45,830 nucleotides of DNA from an uncultured Patescibacteria group bacterium (GTDB taxonomy: Bacteria; Patescibacteriota; Minisyncoccia; Phycocordibacterales; UBA12088): positions 1 through 45,830 of the forward strand of contig CAMYLP010000001.1 of the NCBI GenBank assembly GCA_947259245.1, written 5' to 3'. Position numbers and translations under genes: made by a program. A model generated the notes under the pieces. It was not told the DNA's origin, ran no database searches, and saw nothing but the letters and a program-made list of their open reading frames with translations. Within the stretch, counting starts at the first letter, position 1; every line of letters starts with the position of its first letter. Shown one piece after another: positions 1 through 7,815 of this stretch.

Positions 1-1128
1 CGGCTTCCAAAAGACACGTGGGACGTGGCTGTGGCTTATGGTGGCACCGTCAGCAGGAGCACCAAGCTCGGTATGCTCGACACCAAGCTGTCCGAAGCTG
101 GAATTCGTACCGTGCCAATACAGCACTTCATGCGGGATATATCTCTGTGGGAGGATGTTCGTGCGTTCTTTGAGCTTGTGGCGCTTTTCCTTGACGAACG
201 GCCCGACGTTGCGCACGTCACCAGCTCAAAAGCGGGTGGTTTAGGAGCGGTAGCAGCACGTATCGCTCGGGTCCCTGTTGTCATCTTTACGAGCCACGGA
301 CTTGCGTCCGCTGAGTCATGGCGACCGCCGTGGCAGCGGACCTCTATACTTGTCTTCACGTGGTTGACGATGCTGTTTACGACCCACACTATACAAATAT
401 CGGAAGATACGACCAGACGTGCACGAGCGCTACCGTTCATGAACAAACGAGTTGCATTGGTACACAACGGCATAGAACGGCCACCCTTCAAAGAGCGGAC
501 CGTGGCACGTACCACGCTCTCGAGCATGGTGGACATACATCCTGAGCAACACCAGCCGTGGCTCGGCACCATAGCAGAGCTCCATCCGAACAAGAACCTC
601 TCTCTACTCATCGAGGCACAATCCCTACTGCACACAAAGGGCATACGCGCCCATCTGTGGCTCTTGGGTGAGGGAGAGGACCGTGCACGACTCGAACGCC
701 TGACACGTGAGCGTGACCTTCGTGGATACGTGCATATACCAGGGTACGTTCCACAAGCATCAACGCTGCTACAAGCGCTCGATGTGTTCATCTTGCCCTC
801 GAAAAAAGAGGGGTTGCCGTACGTACTTCTCGAGGCGGGCCACGCAGGGCTTCCTGTCGTTGTGAGTGACATTCCCGGAAACAGGGACATTGTGACGCAC
901 AACGAGACAGGCAACGTCGTAAACGACACAGCAGAGGCGTACGCTGACGTTGTGGCGAAGATATTGCGGAACAGTGCTCAGGCTGTTGCACGAGCAAGCG
1001 CACTCAATCAGTATGTACGAAAGGAGTTCTCACTCGACCATATGCTCGAACAAACTGTAGAGCTCTATACATCTTCAAAACCCTCGATCTCACGATCCAT
1101 GTCCTCACGACGTACCGAACGCTCGTAG
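1..1128 (+). CDS. GT4-family glycosyltransferase, 5'-truncated by window edge
   Basis: Transfers a sugar from a nucleotide donor onto a lipid or polysaccharide acceptor at the cytoplasmic face of the membrane; the exact acceptor cannot be told. The frame is open from base 1 (RLPKDTWDVAVAYGG...), so the GTG at 25 is probably internal and the true start lies upstream of the window. The N-terminal Rossmann half has the usual SSKAGGLGAVAARIA and FTSHG stretches. The C-terminal half has the GT-B donor-site pattern: IAELHPNKNLSLLIEA, then LPSKKEGLPYVLLEAGHAGLPVV with the paired-Glu region, then DIPGNRDIV. About 367 residues are visible, close to the usual 370-400. It converges on rodA, with the two coding regions overlapping by 64 bases at their 3' ends. 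Family is clear; specificity is unknown. Confidence 0.85.
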   Translation, partial: RLPKDTWDVAVAYGGTVSRSTKLGMLDTKLSEAGIRTVPIQHFMRDISLWEDVRAFFELVALFLDERPDVAHVTSSKAGGLGAVAARIARVPVVIFTSHGLASAESWRPPWQRTSILVFTWLTMLFTTHTIQISEDTTRRARALPFMNKRVALVHNGIERPPFKERTVARTTLSSMVDIHPEQHQPWLGTIAELHPNKNLSLLIEAQSLLHTKGIRAHLWLLGEGEDRARLERLTRERDLRGYVHIPGYVPQASTLLQALDVFILPSKKEGLPYVLLEAGHAGLPVVVSDIPGNRDIVTHNETGNVVNDTAEAYADVVAKILRNSAQAVARASALNQYVRKEFSLDHMLEQTVELYTSSKPSISRSMSSRRTERS

Positions 1129-2216
1129 CGCTGCATGGACAGTACCAAACCGAGTGCCGCAAACTCCGTCACCAGATGGCTACCACCGTACGAAAGAAAT
1201 GGTATCGTCGTACCGGTGACGGGCATGAGTCCAATGTTCATCCCGATGTGTATAGCTGCGTGTGCAAAGAACCATATGACGATCCCGGAACATATCAACG
1301 TTTCAAAGTTGGTGGACGCAAAGCGCGCGTGTTCTAGCAAACGCCAAAAGAGTAAACCGAAAAGAAAGAAGAGTACGAACACACCCACCAAGCCCCACTC
1401 TTCAGCAAATGCTGCGAAAATGAAGTCAGTCTCATATTCCGGGAGAAACTCCAATTTGGACTGCGAGCCATACCCAACTCCCTTTCCAACAATTCCCCCA
1501 GAGCCGACGGCAATGGTACTTTGATACGCGTTGTATCCTGTCCCCTGCACGTCAGCCAGCGGATGTAGAAAAGAGACAATGCGTTCCTTTTGATAATCTG
1601 CAAAGCCGAACATCCACAACCCCGAGGCGGCAAGCAATCCAGTGGTAAACACAAGCAATAGGTGTTTGCGTGATATGCCAGCAATAAGCACCATGCCAAG
1701 CCAGATACCAAACACTATCATCGCGGAACCGAAGTCCGGCTGCAGGAACAGCAGTATGAAAATCGCAAACATGTATGCGCCGGAAACAAGTATGTGCTTG
1801 AAGTGTCCTATCTCCATGTGCCGCCGAGCAAAGAACTTTGCGAGCACCAAAATCAATACCAACTGTGCTGGATCGGAGGGCTGAAATGCGAATAATCCTA
1901 AATCGAATCGATTTTGTGCTCCCATGACAACCGTGCCAAACACCAATACCAAAGCGAGCAAAGCAAGTGTGACGAGGAAGATGGTGAGTATCACGCTGCT
2001 TCGGTACAAGACACGCGCGTCGATACGGGAGACAATGAACATGACACCTAGAGACACAACAAGCCACAGTATCTGCCGTGTAAAGAAGGTGCTCTCGCCG
2101 GTGAAGGAGTTCATCGTCACAAGACCGAGACATGAGAGAATGACTGCAGCAGCGATAAGCGGCCAGTCGACCTTGTTTGATGAACTATCGCTGAGCAGAT
2201 TTTGAAACGGACCCAT
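1065..2216 (-). CDS. rodA: RodA/FtsW-type SEDS peptidoglycan polymerase
   Basis: Polymerises lipid II into glycan strands, normally with a class B PBP, during cell elongation; integral membrane protein. The 383-residue length and about ten hydrophobic helices fit RodA. Diagnostic parts are FQPSDPAQLVLILVLAKFF (usual FQPSE, here Asp for Glu), LQPDFGSAMIV, the catalytic-Asp region PEYETDFIFAAFAEEWG, and the C-terminal GTTIPFLSYGGS signature. The track's ATG at 2216 follows the upstream minus-strand gene by only 2 bases, so the two are probably co-transcribed and translationally coupled. A RodA rather than FtsW role is inferred from residue pattern and the short tails; no PBP2 gene is visible here. 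Confidence 0.9.
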   Translation of the reverse strand: MGPFQNLLSDSSSNKVDWPLIAAAVILSCLGLVTMNSFTGESTFFTRQILWLVVSLGVMFIVSRIDARVLYRSSVILTIFLVTLALLALVLVFGTVVMGAQNRFDLGLFAFQPSDPAQLVLILVLAKFFARRHMEIGHFKHILVSGAYMFAIFILLFLQPDFGSAMIVFGIWLGMVLIAGISRKHLLLVFTTGLLAASGLWMFGFADYQKERIVSFLHPLADVQGTGYNAYQSTIAVGSGGIVGKGVGYGSQSKLEFLPEYETDFIFAAFAEEWGLVGVFVLFFLFGLLFWRLLEHARFASTNFETLICSGIVIWFFAHAAIHIGMNIGLMPVTGTTIPFLSYGGSHLVTEFAALGLVLSMQRYERSVRREDMDREIEGFEDV

Positions 2217-2218
2217 GG

Positions 2219-2983
2219 TTAGTCCTGCACCGGAACACGCGCGACAAACTCTAGTCTCTCAGGCGCTGCAGGCATCTCGTGCGGCCATGAGAATGTTATG
2301 GTACGACGCTCTCGAGCCTCAATGCGATCAATGTATGTTTTCGAAGCTGCTATGGCATTTTCGGCATCGTCATAGAGAACCACGACAACCTCAACGTCAA
2401 GAACCGGTATGGGCGCACCATTGTTCAGTATCGCCTGGACCTCTGCACCAAACGTGGGTTGCATTATCTTTCGCTCTTCCACTGACAGTTCATGGTCCCG
2501 GCCCTTCCTGTACCAATCCACCCCGTCCTTGAACTCGAAGATTACCCGATAGGGCTCACGGTCCCCCGTCTCCAGACGTCCAACGTATATAGGTGCGGCG
2601 GGCTCACCTGACAGGAAAGTTTTATCGTTTCGCTCAAGTATCAGTTCTCCCTCCTGGTCGTAAAGCCGTACACTGTACGGCACATACGGTGCGTAGGCAA
2701 AGTAGTTTGGATTCTCGACATACGCGAGGACGCTATATAGACCGTCATCAACCTTGAATCCCCTAGTCCACGCAACGTTCACTGCCTCCGTTTGAAATGG
2801 GCAGAGGAGCTTGCATGACCCGCCGCAGTCAACACCAGATTCGTCTTGGTTTTGATACCCATCAAAGCATGTGGGCGGCGTATACAGTTGGATAAGGAAA
2901 TATACACCCAAGATGACGACGGTCGACGAAATTAAAAAAAAGCGTAACCGCGAACGACGTTTGTATGCCCACTCTGAGTCCAT
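2219..2983 (-). CDS. Cys-rich single-TM exported protein of unknown function
   Basis: 254 residues: short basic N-terminus (YKRRSRLRFF), one membrane helix (about residues 16-32), then an extracytoplasmic motif TCFDGYQNQDESGVDCGGSC followed by a Cys, and a roughly 200-residue beta-rich domain. Similar C-x-D...N-x-x-E...D-C-G-G-x-C motifs occur in surface proteins of uncultured bacteria and archaea; that is recalled, not searched. The track ORF starts at 3232, but ATG 2983 is preferred: it opens directly before the basic/TM segment, avoids overlapping the opposite-strand gene, and has a TACAAT box (2990-2995) 6 bases upstream, matching the leaderless pattern seen throughout the window. It sits directly upstream of rodA, suggesting an envelope role. 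Confidence 0.75.
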   Translation of the reverse strand: MDSEWAYKRRSRLRFFLISSTVVILGVYFLIQLYTPPTCFDGYQNQDESGVDCGGSCKLLCPFQTEAVNVAWTRGFKVDDGLYSVLAYVENPNYFAYAPYVPYSVRLYDQEGELILERNDKTFLSGEPAAPIYVGRLETGDREPYRVIFEFKDGVDWYRKGRDHELSVEERKIMQPTFGAEVQAILNNGAPIPVLDVEVVVVLYDDAENAIAASKTYIDRIEARERRTITFSWPHEMPAAPERLEFVARVPVQD

Positions 2984-3016
2984 GGAGCTATTGTAGCAAA
3001 AAGGACCGCACTCCTC

Positions 3017-3022
3017 TATAAT
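3017..3022 (+). promoter_or_regulatory. -10 box for small gene 3069-3260
   Basis: Perfect TATAAT about 46 bases upstream of the GTG start; no convincing -35 at standard spacing. It lies back to back with the minus-strand TACAAT at 2990-2995, giving a divergent promoter pair. Confidence 0.5.
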
Positions 3023-3068
3023 GTTGTCAGTTTTAACATTTGTATGAATCGGACAGGAGGGCGCTACC

Positions 3069-3260
3069 GTGAGTAGACAACTGAGAAAGAATGACAAGTA
3101 TGTTGTAGAAACGGCTGAGCAGTTCAGAAGCAGGTGTATGAGATACGGACTCTGTCCCGAGTGCCTGGCACGACTCATCGATACTGGCGATGAGTGGGAG
3201 ATCACTCTCATTTGCACCAACGGCCGATGCAACTTTAGTCATACAACGTTCATGTACTAA
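3069..3260 (+). CDS. Small zinc-ribbon-like hypothetical protein
   Basis: 63 residues starting at GTG, with a strong Shine-Dalgarno (AGGAGG at 3055-3060, 8 bases before the start). The Cys pattern C-x2-C (LCPECL) followed about 20 residues later by C-x4-C (ICTNGRC) suggests a small metal-binding ribbon; function unknown. It has its own -10 box and an intrinsic terminator directly after the stop, so it is a monocistronic unit on the strand opposite the rodA operon and the rRNA operon. The antisense N-terminal extension of the 2219-3232 ORF across it is considered spurious. Confidence 0.7.
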   Translation: MSRQLRKNDKYVVETAEQFRSRCMRYGLCPECLARLIDTGDEWEITLICTNGRCNFSHTTFMY

Positions 3261-3289
3261 AACAAGCGGCGTGAGCCGCTTGTTTTTTT
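3261..3289 (+). terminator. Intrinsic terminator of gene 3069-3260
   Basis: 9-bp perfect hairpin (ACAAGCGGC / GCCGCTTGT, loop GTGA) followed by seven T residues, directly after the TAA stop. Confidence 0.9.
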
Positions 3290-3374
3290 GTTGTAGAAAA
3301 TTGCGCTATACATCCTGTTTAGCTATTGTTTCTTACACAAACTGTATACCATCCTGACATGTTATTTTGGCGAG

Positions 3375-3477
3375 CATTGTTGCACAATATAATCCTACAT
3401 ATCCTGTGGAGAGACTAAGACCGGGCCAGCGCCCTCGGAGCGGTCGCTCCTCAGGATATGTAGGACATGCAACGATG
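3375..3477 (+). repeat. Structured repeat, copy A (downstream of 5S)
   Basis: Copy A of a four-copy element. Core CTAAGACC-GGGC-CAGC-GCCC-TC-GGAGCGGT on an 8-bp inner stem with one mismatch (GGAGAGAC / GTCGCTCC). A perfect 14-bp outer stem follows (TCCTACATATCCTG 3393-3406 with 3452-3465), then a further 10-base arm (3375-3384 with 3468-3477, one G-T wobble). It starts about 20-25 bases past the 5S 3' end. The core matches copies B-D, whereas the outer stem sequence is unique to this copy but still self-complementary. This gene-free stretch (3290-3499) holds nothing else I can identify. Confidence 0.8.
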
Positions 3478-3499
3478 TGAGAGATAAAAATTGCGCGCT

Positions 3500-3613
3500 T
3501 TGTCCTGGCGGATAGCTACTCTCCCCTTTCGAGTACCATCGCCTCAAGTAGGCTTAACTTCTGTGTTCGGAATGAGAACAGGTGTACCCCCACCGATAAA
3601 CCACCAGGACAAA
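3500..3613 (-). rRNA. rrf: 5S ribosomal RNA
   Basis: The minus strand reads TGTCCTGGTGG at the 5' end, CATTCCGAACACAGAAGTTAAG in the middle (the conserved loop B/C region) and CGCCAGGACA at the 3' end, giving about 114 nt. Helix I continues into an extended processing stem (roughly 3491-3508 with 3604-3621, one unpaired base). It is the last gene of the 23S-5S operon. Ends are estimated from the E. coli alignment and may be off by a few bases. Confidence 0.93.
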
Positions 3614-3717
3614 ACGCGCAATTTGATTGCACAAAGAATAGCGGAACAAATCTTGAAAATAGTGGCAACCTGAACGGTTGCCGATGATGCTCCGTCTGGA
3701 GCTTAGTTCGGGATTGC

Positions 3718-3787
3718 TCGGAGTCCCTGAGTCGAACAGGCCCTCCTCGCTCGGCGCGAGTTCTCTCCCCACGTGAGTTAAACTCCG
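3718..3787 (-). tRNA. tRNA-like element in the 23S-5S spacer (degenerate or pseudo-tRNA)
   Basis: A 70-nt segment folds as a cloverleaf: 7-bp acceptor (CGGAGTT / GACTCCG), TA at positions 8-9, 3-bp D stem (CTC / GAG) with GGGG in the loop, 4-bp anticodon stem (CTCG / CGAG), and a T arm CCTG-TTCGACT-CAGG with the canonical TTCGA loop. Against a functional tRNA: position 33 is G rather than U, the T stem has only 4 bp, and CCA is not encoded (GCA follows). If read normally the anticodon would be CCG. I call it a tRNA-like or decayed spacer tRNA rather than a confident gene. Confidence 0.4.
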
Positions 3788-3995
3788 GTTCGAAGCACCA
3801 TTTTCAAGACTGCAAACAAACTTTTTTCATACACATCACAACAACTCTTTTTCAGAGTAAGCGATTATCAGATTTCCTAACAGGAGATTTCGATGAATTA
3901 GTACACCTCGGCTCAATGTGTCGCCACACTTCCACCTAGTGCCTATCAACGTAGTCGTCTCCTACGGATCTCAAATGATTCCTAATCTTGGAGTT

Positions 3996-4028
<33 letters not shown>

Positions 4029-4170
4029 ATTCCCAACTTAGCTACTCAGCGATGCCACTGGTGTGACAGCTGATAGACCAGAGGTCAGTTCATCCCGGTC
4101 CTCTCGTACTAGGGACAAATCTCCTCAAGAATCGACGCCCACGGTAGATAGAGAACCAACCTGTCTCACG

Positions 4171-4736
4171 CTCCTTGTCTCCTGTTTCCAGAAGGGACGG
4201 ACTGTAACTTTCTCCTGGCGGGTACTTTTTGCCAGGATAGTTGACGTTCAGTCTCTACGGGCAGGTTATGAACTTCGTTGAGAACCCTGAACACTTGATA
4301 AATCAAGTGTTCAGGATCAGTTGAGCACGGCAAGACATTCACTTGCCAGTGAGAATAAATCGCAGAATCTCCCCGAGTATTTTGAGGCACTGGTTTCCAA
4401 GGAACATGGCCACGGGCAATGTTACTGCGAAGATGGCTGCGTCTTGTAGTGATATCCCCATGGGACCAAAGTCTACAAACATAGCTAGTCTCCTCATTTG
4501 TTCTCAACGAAGTGCACAACCTTTCCCTCGGTATTGCCCTTCCTTGTTTAAGGGGAGGATTTCACCGATATCAGTCAACTTTAGCTCCGAGCACTATGAA
4601 ATGCTCAGGACCGCCGTAATAAGATTGGTCTCTACACTTTCACTGCACACTTGAAGGATGTACAGTTTATAAGACAGAAAAACTAAAACTCTCAATGTGG
4701 ATTCAGACGGTTCAAAAGTCTCATAGAAACTCCTGA
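4171..4736 (-). other. Group I intron in 23S at E. coli position about 2593
   Basis: Splits the exon sequence AACGT/CGTGAGACAG, the site of the Chlamydomonas I-CreI intron. The 5' exon ends in U (ACCGT) and the intron ends in G (AAGGAG), as in group I splicing. The P7 elements GAGACTGAACG and AAGTTACAGTCC are present. A peripheral domain, probably an extended P6, is closed by a perfect 14-bp pairing (4270-4283 with 4500-4513). It carries a small ORF rather than a homing endonuclease. A 13-bp perfect hairpin (4287-4316) lies between the ORF stop and the closing stem. Length 566 nt. Confidence 0.85.
4339..4482 (-). CDS. 47-residue hydrophobic microprotein encoded inside the 2593-site intron
   Basis: Too short for the ORF track. 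The minus-strand ATG at 4482 is preceded by GAGGAG (4490-4495) with a 7-base spacer, an excellent Shine-Dalgarno in a genome region where many genes lack one. The 47-residue product starts MFVDFGPMGISLQ, has a hydrophobic helix (AAIFAVTLPVAMFLG), then an amphipathic or second hydrophobic segment (LKILGEILRFILTG) ending in Lys. It sits in the loop of the intron's 14-bp peripheral stem, the kind of site where homing endonucleases normally live, and is followed by a 13-bp hairpin. No LAGLIDADG, GIY-YIG or HNH motif. Possible toxin-like or membrane peptide; function unknown. Confidence 0.6.
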   Translation of the reverse strand: MFVDFGPMGISLQDAAIFAVTLPVAMFLGNQCLKILGEILRFILTGK

Positions 4737-4815
<79 letters not shown>

Positions 4816-4872
4816 GTGAGCCGACATCGAGGTGCCGAACTCCGCCGTCGCTATGAACGCTTGGGCGGAACT

Positions 4873-4905
<33 letters not shown>

Positions 4906-5068
4906 AATCTCTGGCCGCATCTAAAGCGTACCATCGGTTCACTAGATTCTGCTTTCGCACCTGCTCGGGATGTCCCCCTTACAGTCAAGCTGGCTTTTGC
5001 TCTTGCACTATCGGCACGGTGTCCATTCGCGCCTAGCCAACCTTTGAACCCCTCCGTTACTCTTTAGG

Positions 5069-6006
5069 CATTTGTGTTATCCAATCTTGTACTTCATAGT
5101 TTCAAGGTGTCCAACGTGCTTCTCCAACAACCGCTTCATATGTGCTGCTGATTTCGTTATCACGTAGATACGCCACATGATTCTTTTTTGCCGATGCAAA
5201 CTGGAATCAATGCCATGAAGACCAAGTGCTTTTTGTAGTTCTGTAAGCTCTGTTTTTGTAAAACCATACGTATGGATGATATAGGTTCGATGCTGCGCTG
5301 ATTTGCGCGATCCATCGTCCATATACCACACAGCTATACTAAGTGGTTTTAGCAACTTACGAATGAGTCGTGGCACTACTTTCTTTTTACCGTCATAGAA
5401 TTGCTGACCGTAAAAGCGAAATGCACCATGTGAGTAGGTGGTAAAACCAATGAATGTTCGTCCATCTTTTCGTGTTCTCACACGAGGTTTCGTACGCACC
5501 CAATCTTTAAACTCTTCGTATAACCACATGACATATTCACGTTGCGCGATACCGTGCTCTATTTTGAGACGATATGTGCGCCCGTTGTTCTGTGACTCAA
5601 GGTGGCCATCTCCTAGGAGAGTGCCAACGAGAATTTCACGCTGTCGTGTAGTGAGCTTCAGACCTTCTTTGAGCTTGTGTATGTCACCATTGTTCATGAT
5701 GTTTTGGATCCCGGTTCTGTGACCGGACTCATGGTCGCCCATGAGATCGGACTATATCTTCCACCACTTTCGTGATGGTTCTGCGTGTAGTCTCTGAGGA
5801 TCCTCAATACTGAGTTTCCTGCTGATCGTCCGCACCGCATACATTTTTACCCTCTCGACCGAAGGTAGTAGCGGATACTTCAGGTTTTTCACCACGGATG
5901 TTCCAGCATATAGCAGAATGTTTGCTCTGTGATTGCTCACAGAGACCCCCTTTTATTCGCTTGCGCGAACTTCAACGGCACGGAGTGCACCATTTGGGAC
6001 GCCCTT
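5069..6006 (-). other. Group I intron in 23S at E. coli position about 2262, with LAGLIDADG ORF
   Basis: Interrupts GACACCCTT/CCTAAAGAG; joining these restores an 8-bp rRNA helix (ACCCTTCC with GGAGGGGT). The 5' exon ends in U and the intron ends in G. Canonical group I P7 sequences are visible: CAGAGACTACACG and GAAGATATAGTCC (plus strand near 5746-5762). Length 938 nt. The endonuclease ORF starts just after P7 and ends only 8 bases before the 3' splice site, so it occupies the P9 side. Confidence 0.9.
5077..5742 (-). CDS. LAGLIDADG homing endonuclease
   Basis: Two-motif (monomeric) LAGLIDADG endonuclease, expected to cleave intronless 23S alleles at the insertion site and drive intron homing; it may also act as a maturase. 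Motif 1 is LVGTLLGDGHLE (about residues 38-49) and motif 2 is LSIAVWYMDDGSR (about 134-146); both acidic catalytic residues are intact, so it appears active. 221 residues from ATG 5742, but the first 15 codons overlap the intron's P7/S region. ATG 5697 (MNNGDIHKLKEG) is a plausible alternative start of 206 residues. No good Shine-Dalgarno precedes either. Confidence 0.92.
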   Translation of the reverse strand: MGDHESGHRTGIQNIMNNGDIHKLKEGLKLTTRQREILVGTLLGDGHLESQNNGRTYRLKIEHGIAQREYVMWLYEEFKDWVRTKPRVRTRKDGRTFIGFTTYSHGAFRFYGQQFYDGKKKVVPRLIRKLLKPLSIAVWYMDDGSRKSAQHRTYIIHTYGFTKTELTELQKALGLHGIDSSLHRQKRIMWRIYVITKSAAHMKRLLEKHVGHLETMKYKIG

Positions 6007-6338
6007 AAGGGTGTCGCCCCAACAAAACTGCCTGCCACGCACTGTTCCTCATAGGTTTTGCCTATGCAGGTTAGAATCTGCACGGTGTAAGAGTGGTATT
6101 TCACTGACGACTCCACAACCCCCAAAAGGGCCGCTTCAAAGTCTCCCACCTATGCTACGCATACAACACACAGACCCAATACGAAGCTGCAGTAAAGCTC
6201 CACGGGGTCTTTCTGTCTAACCGCGGGTAACCGGCATCTTTACCGGTATTGCGTTTTCACCGAGCTATTCCTCGAGACAGTTGCCCAGTCGTTACACCAT
6301 TCGTGCGCGTCGGAATTTACCCGACAAGGAATTTCGCT

Positions 6339-6609
6339 CTCCGTTTCCTTTTGTACGAAGGACCATATCTTCATCCACTACGTGTGGAGCACGGCGTATG
6401 GTCTCTGAGGGGTCACTACAACCTGTGTCATAGGACTTCCCTGCTGATCATCTTCTCCTCGTCTCAAAGGAGTCTGACTTCCCAGCATATAGCCATGTTT
6501 GTTTGGACAAACTATACATTACTGCATAGTAAGGCAGCTTCTTGGTGTTTTATATGTTTACCCCATAATCGTTCCAGTCCTTCACGAAACATCTCTCGAT
6601 GCGTCGTGA
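6339..6609 (-). other. Minimal group I intron in 23S at E. coli position 1931
   Basis: Separates CTAAGGT from AGCGAAATTCC, exactly after the residue equivalent to U1931, a site known to host introns in other lineages. The 5' exon ends in U and the intron in G. The P7 elements AGAGACCATACGC and GAAGATATGGTCC are clear. Only 271 nt, with no ORF. GATCAGCAGGGAAGTCC resembles GATCAGCAGGAAACTC in the 2262-site intron, suggesting related introns. Confidence 0.9.
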
Positions 6610-7375
6610 ACCTTAGAACGATTATAGTTATCGCTGACATTGACCAGGGCTTGTATCGGCCAGCAAAAGCACATTCTGCGCGCGACACGTTCGTGCGCAC
6701 AATGTGCTCTTACCACCAATATTTAACCTTCTGGCATTGGTCAGGTGTCACCCCCTATACATCCTCTTACGAGTTCGCAGGGAGCTGTGTTTTTGGTAAA
6801 CAGTCGCCAGGCATACTTTCGCTGCGGCCTCTGACGTGAATCAGAGGCAGGCCTTATCCCTAAGTTACGGCCGCTTTTTTGCCGAGTTCCTTGAGGAAAA
6901 ATCACTCGTTCGTCTTGGTCTTCTCGACCCTCCCACCTGTGTCGGTTTACGGTACGGACTCTACATAGTTAGAGCTTAGAAGCTTTTCTTGGAAGCGTGC
7001 TCCCCTGAATTGCCGTTGGCCGAAGCCGCCAGCTTTCCACTCCGCTTGGGCTATGGTACCCGGATTTACCTAAGTACCACCCTCACGGCATGGACGACAA
7101 ACCAATAAGTCGCTCAGAGTACAACACTCCGTCCCTCCTTCGCACTATGCAGAGGCGATGGAATATTAACCATCTGTCCATCGGGTCCCCCTTTCGGGAT
7201 CCCCTTAGGCCCGGCTAACCCTTGGCTGATCACCATAGCCAAGGAAACCTCGGGATTTCGACGTGCAGGGATCTCACCTGCAATGCGGTTACTCGCGCCG
7301 GCATTCTCACTTCCATACGCTCCACCATGGGTTACCCCTTTGGCTTCATCGCAGAATGGAACGCTCTCCTACCAC

Positions 7376-7815
7376 TCGTATGCTTCATTGAGGAGGCAAA
7401 CACCGACGTGTTTGCCAAAATACTTTTCAGGATTTTGAACAGGGTAAGGATTTGAACCTTACTACCCTTCATCGCAGCGTGCGTGACGGCTCTTGCCCAC
7501 GAGCTACCTGCCCAAAACCCAGCTCTAAAAGAACATAGGGGCCCGGGGGGCCGCGTTCGACCCCATCCTACTCGAAGACGTGAAGAGCATACCTGCCGGC
7601 ATAGACGCGCGTCACCTGAGACACGACTCTTTGGTTTACACGACACTGTCGTGTCCTGGCCATTGAGTGTGACGTCGGCGTGGCGAACGCTGGTATGATT
7701 ACACATCTCGGTAGGCAACCTGCGCGGCATTTGGAGTGGCCTCTGGGGGACCCAACCTCACTCGGCGTTGCAGTATTGTTCCGGGCAAACTTAATTTCCT
7801 CAATGAAGCATACGA
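7376..7815 (-). other. Intervening sequence replacing the loop of 23S helix 45
   Basis: A 19-bp perfect inverted repeat (7376-7394 with 7797-7815) extends helix 45, the classic site of bacterial 23S IVS elements, and encloses about 402 nt. No group I P7 elements and no IVS-type four-helix ORF are seen. Long perfect stems of this type are usually cut by RNase III, leaving a fragmented but functional 23S; cleavage here is inferred. The insert contains a GGCAAACA/TGTTTGCC hairpin, a 17-base palindrome (ACACGACACTGTCGTGT) and a tRNA-like fold. Confidence 0.75.
7436..7513 (-). tRNA. tRNA-like fold inside the helix-45 insert
   Basis: The 78-nt minus-strand segment begins GGGCAGGTAGCTCG, resembling a tRNA 5' end. 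Elements: 7-bp acceptor (GGGCAGG / CCTGTTC, two G-T wobbles), TA at 8-9, 4-bp D stem (GCTC / GAGC) with a GGG loop, and a 6-bp T stem (GTAAGG / CCTTAC) around TTCAAAT. Anomalies: the anticodon-arm region is too long, there is no U33-type 7-base loop, and no encoded CCA. Probably a tRNA-derived or tRNA-mimicking structure rather than a working tRNA. Confidence 0.4.

Noticed and set aside
2984-3232. N-terminal extension of the Cys-rich protein (track ORF to 3232)
   Set aside because: It lies antisense to the well-supported gene 3069-3260 and precedes the -10 box at 2990-2995.
3375-3477. Twister or other known self-cleaving ribozyme for the repeat element
   Set aside because: The UAA and GGAG strands are suggestive, but the element is too short for the twister pseudoknots, and no hammerhead, HDV or pistol signature is present.
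3718-3787. Functional tRNA-Arg(CCG) in the 23S-5S spacer
   Set aside because: G at position 33, a 4-bp T stem and no encoded CCA make a functional tRNA unlikely; kept as tRNA-like.
6249-7730. Track ORFs inside the 23S gene (for example 6249-6839 and 7332-7730)
   Set aside because: They overlie conserved rRNA helices or the IVS, have no ribosome binding site, and their products are Cys/Arg-rich with no domain. Only the LAGLIDADG ORF and the intron microprotein are supported.
7376-7815. A fourth group I intron at helix 45
   Set aside because: No P7 R/S elements, and the ends form a long perfect stem typical of an RNase III-processed IVS.
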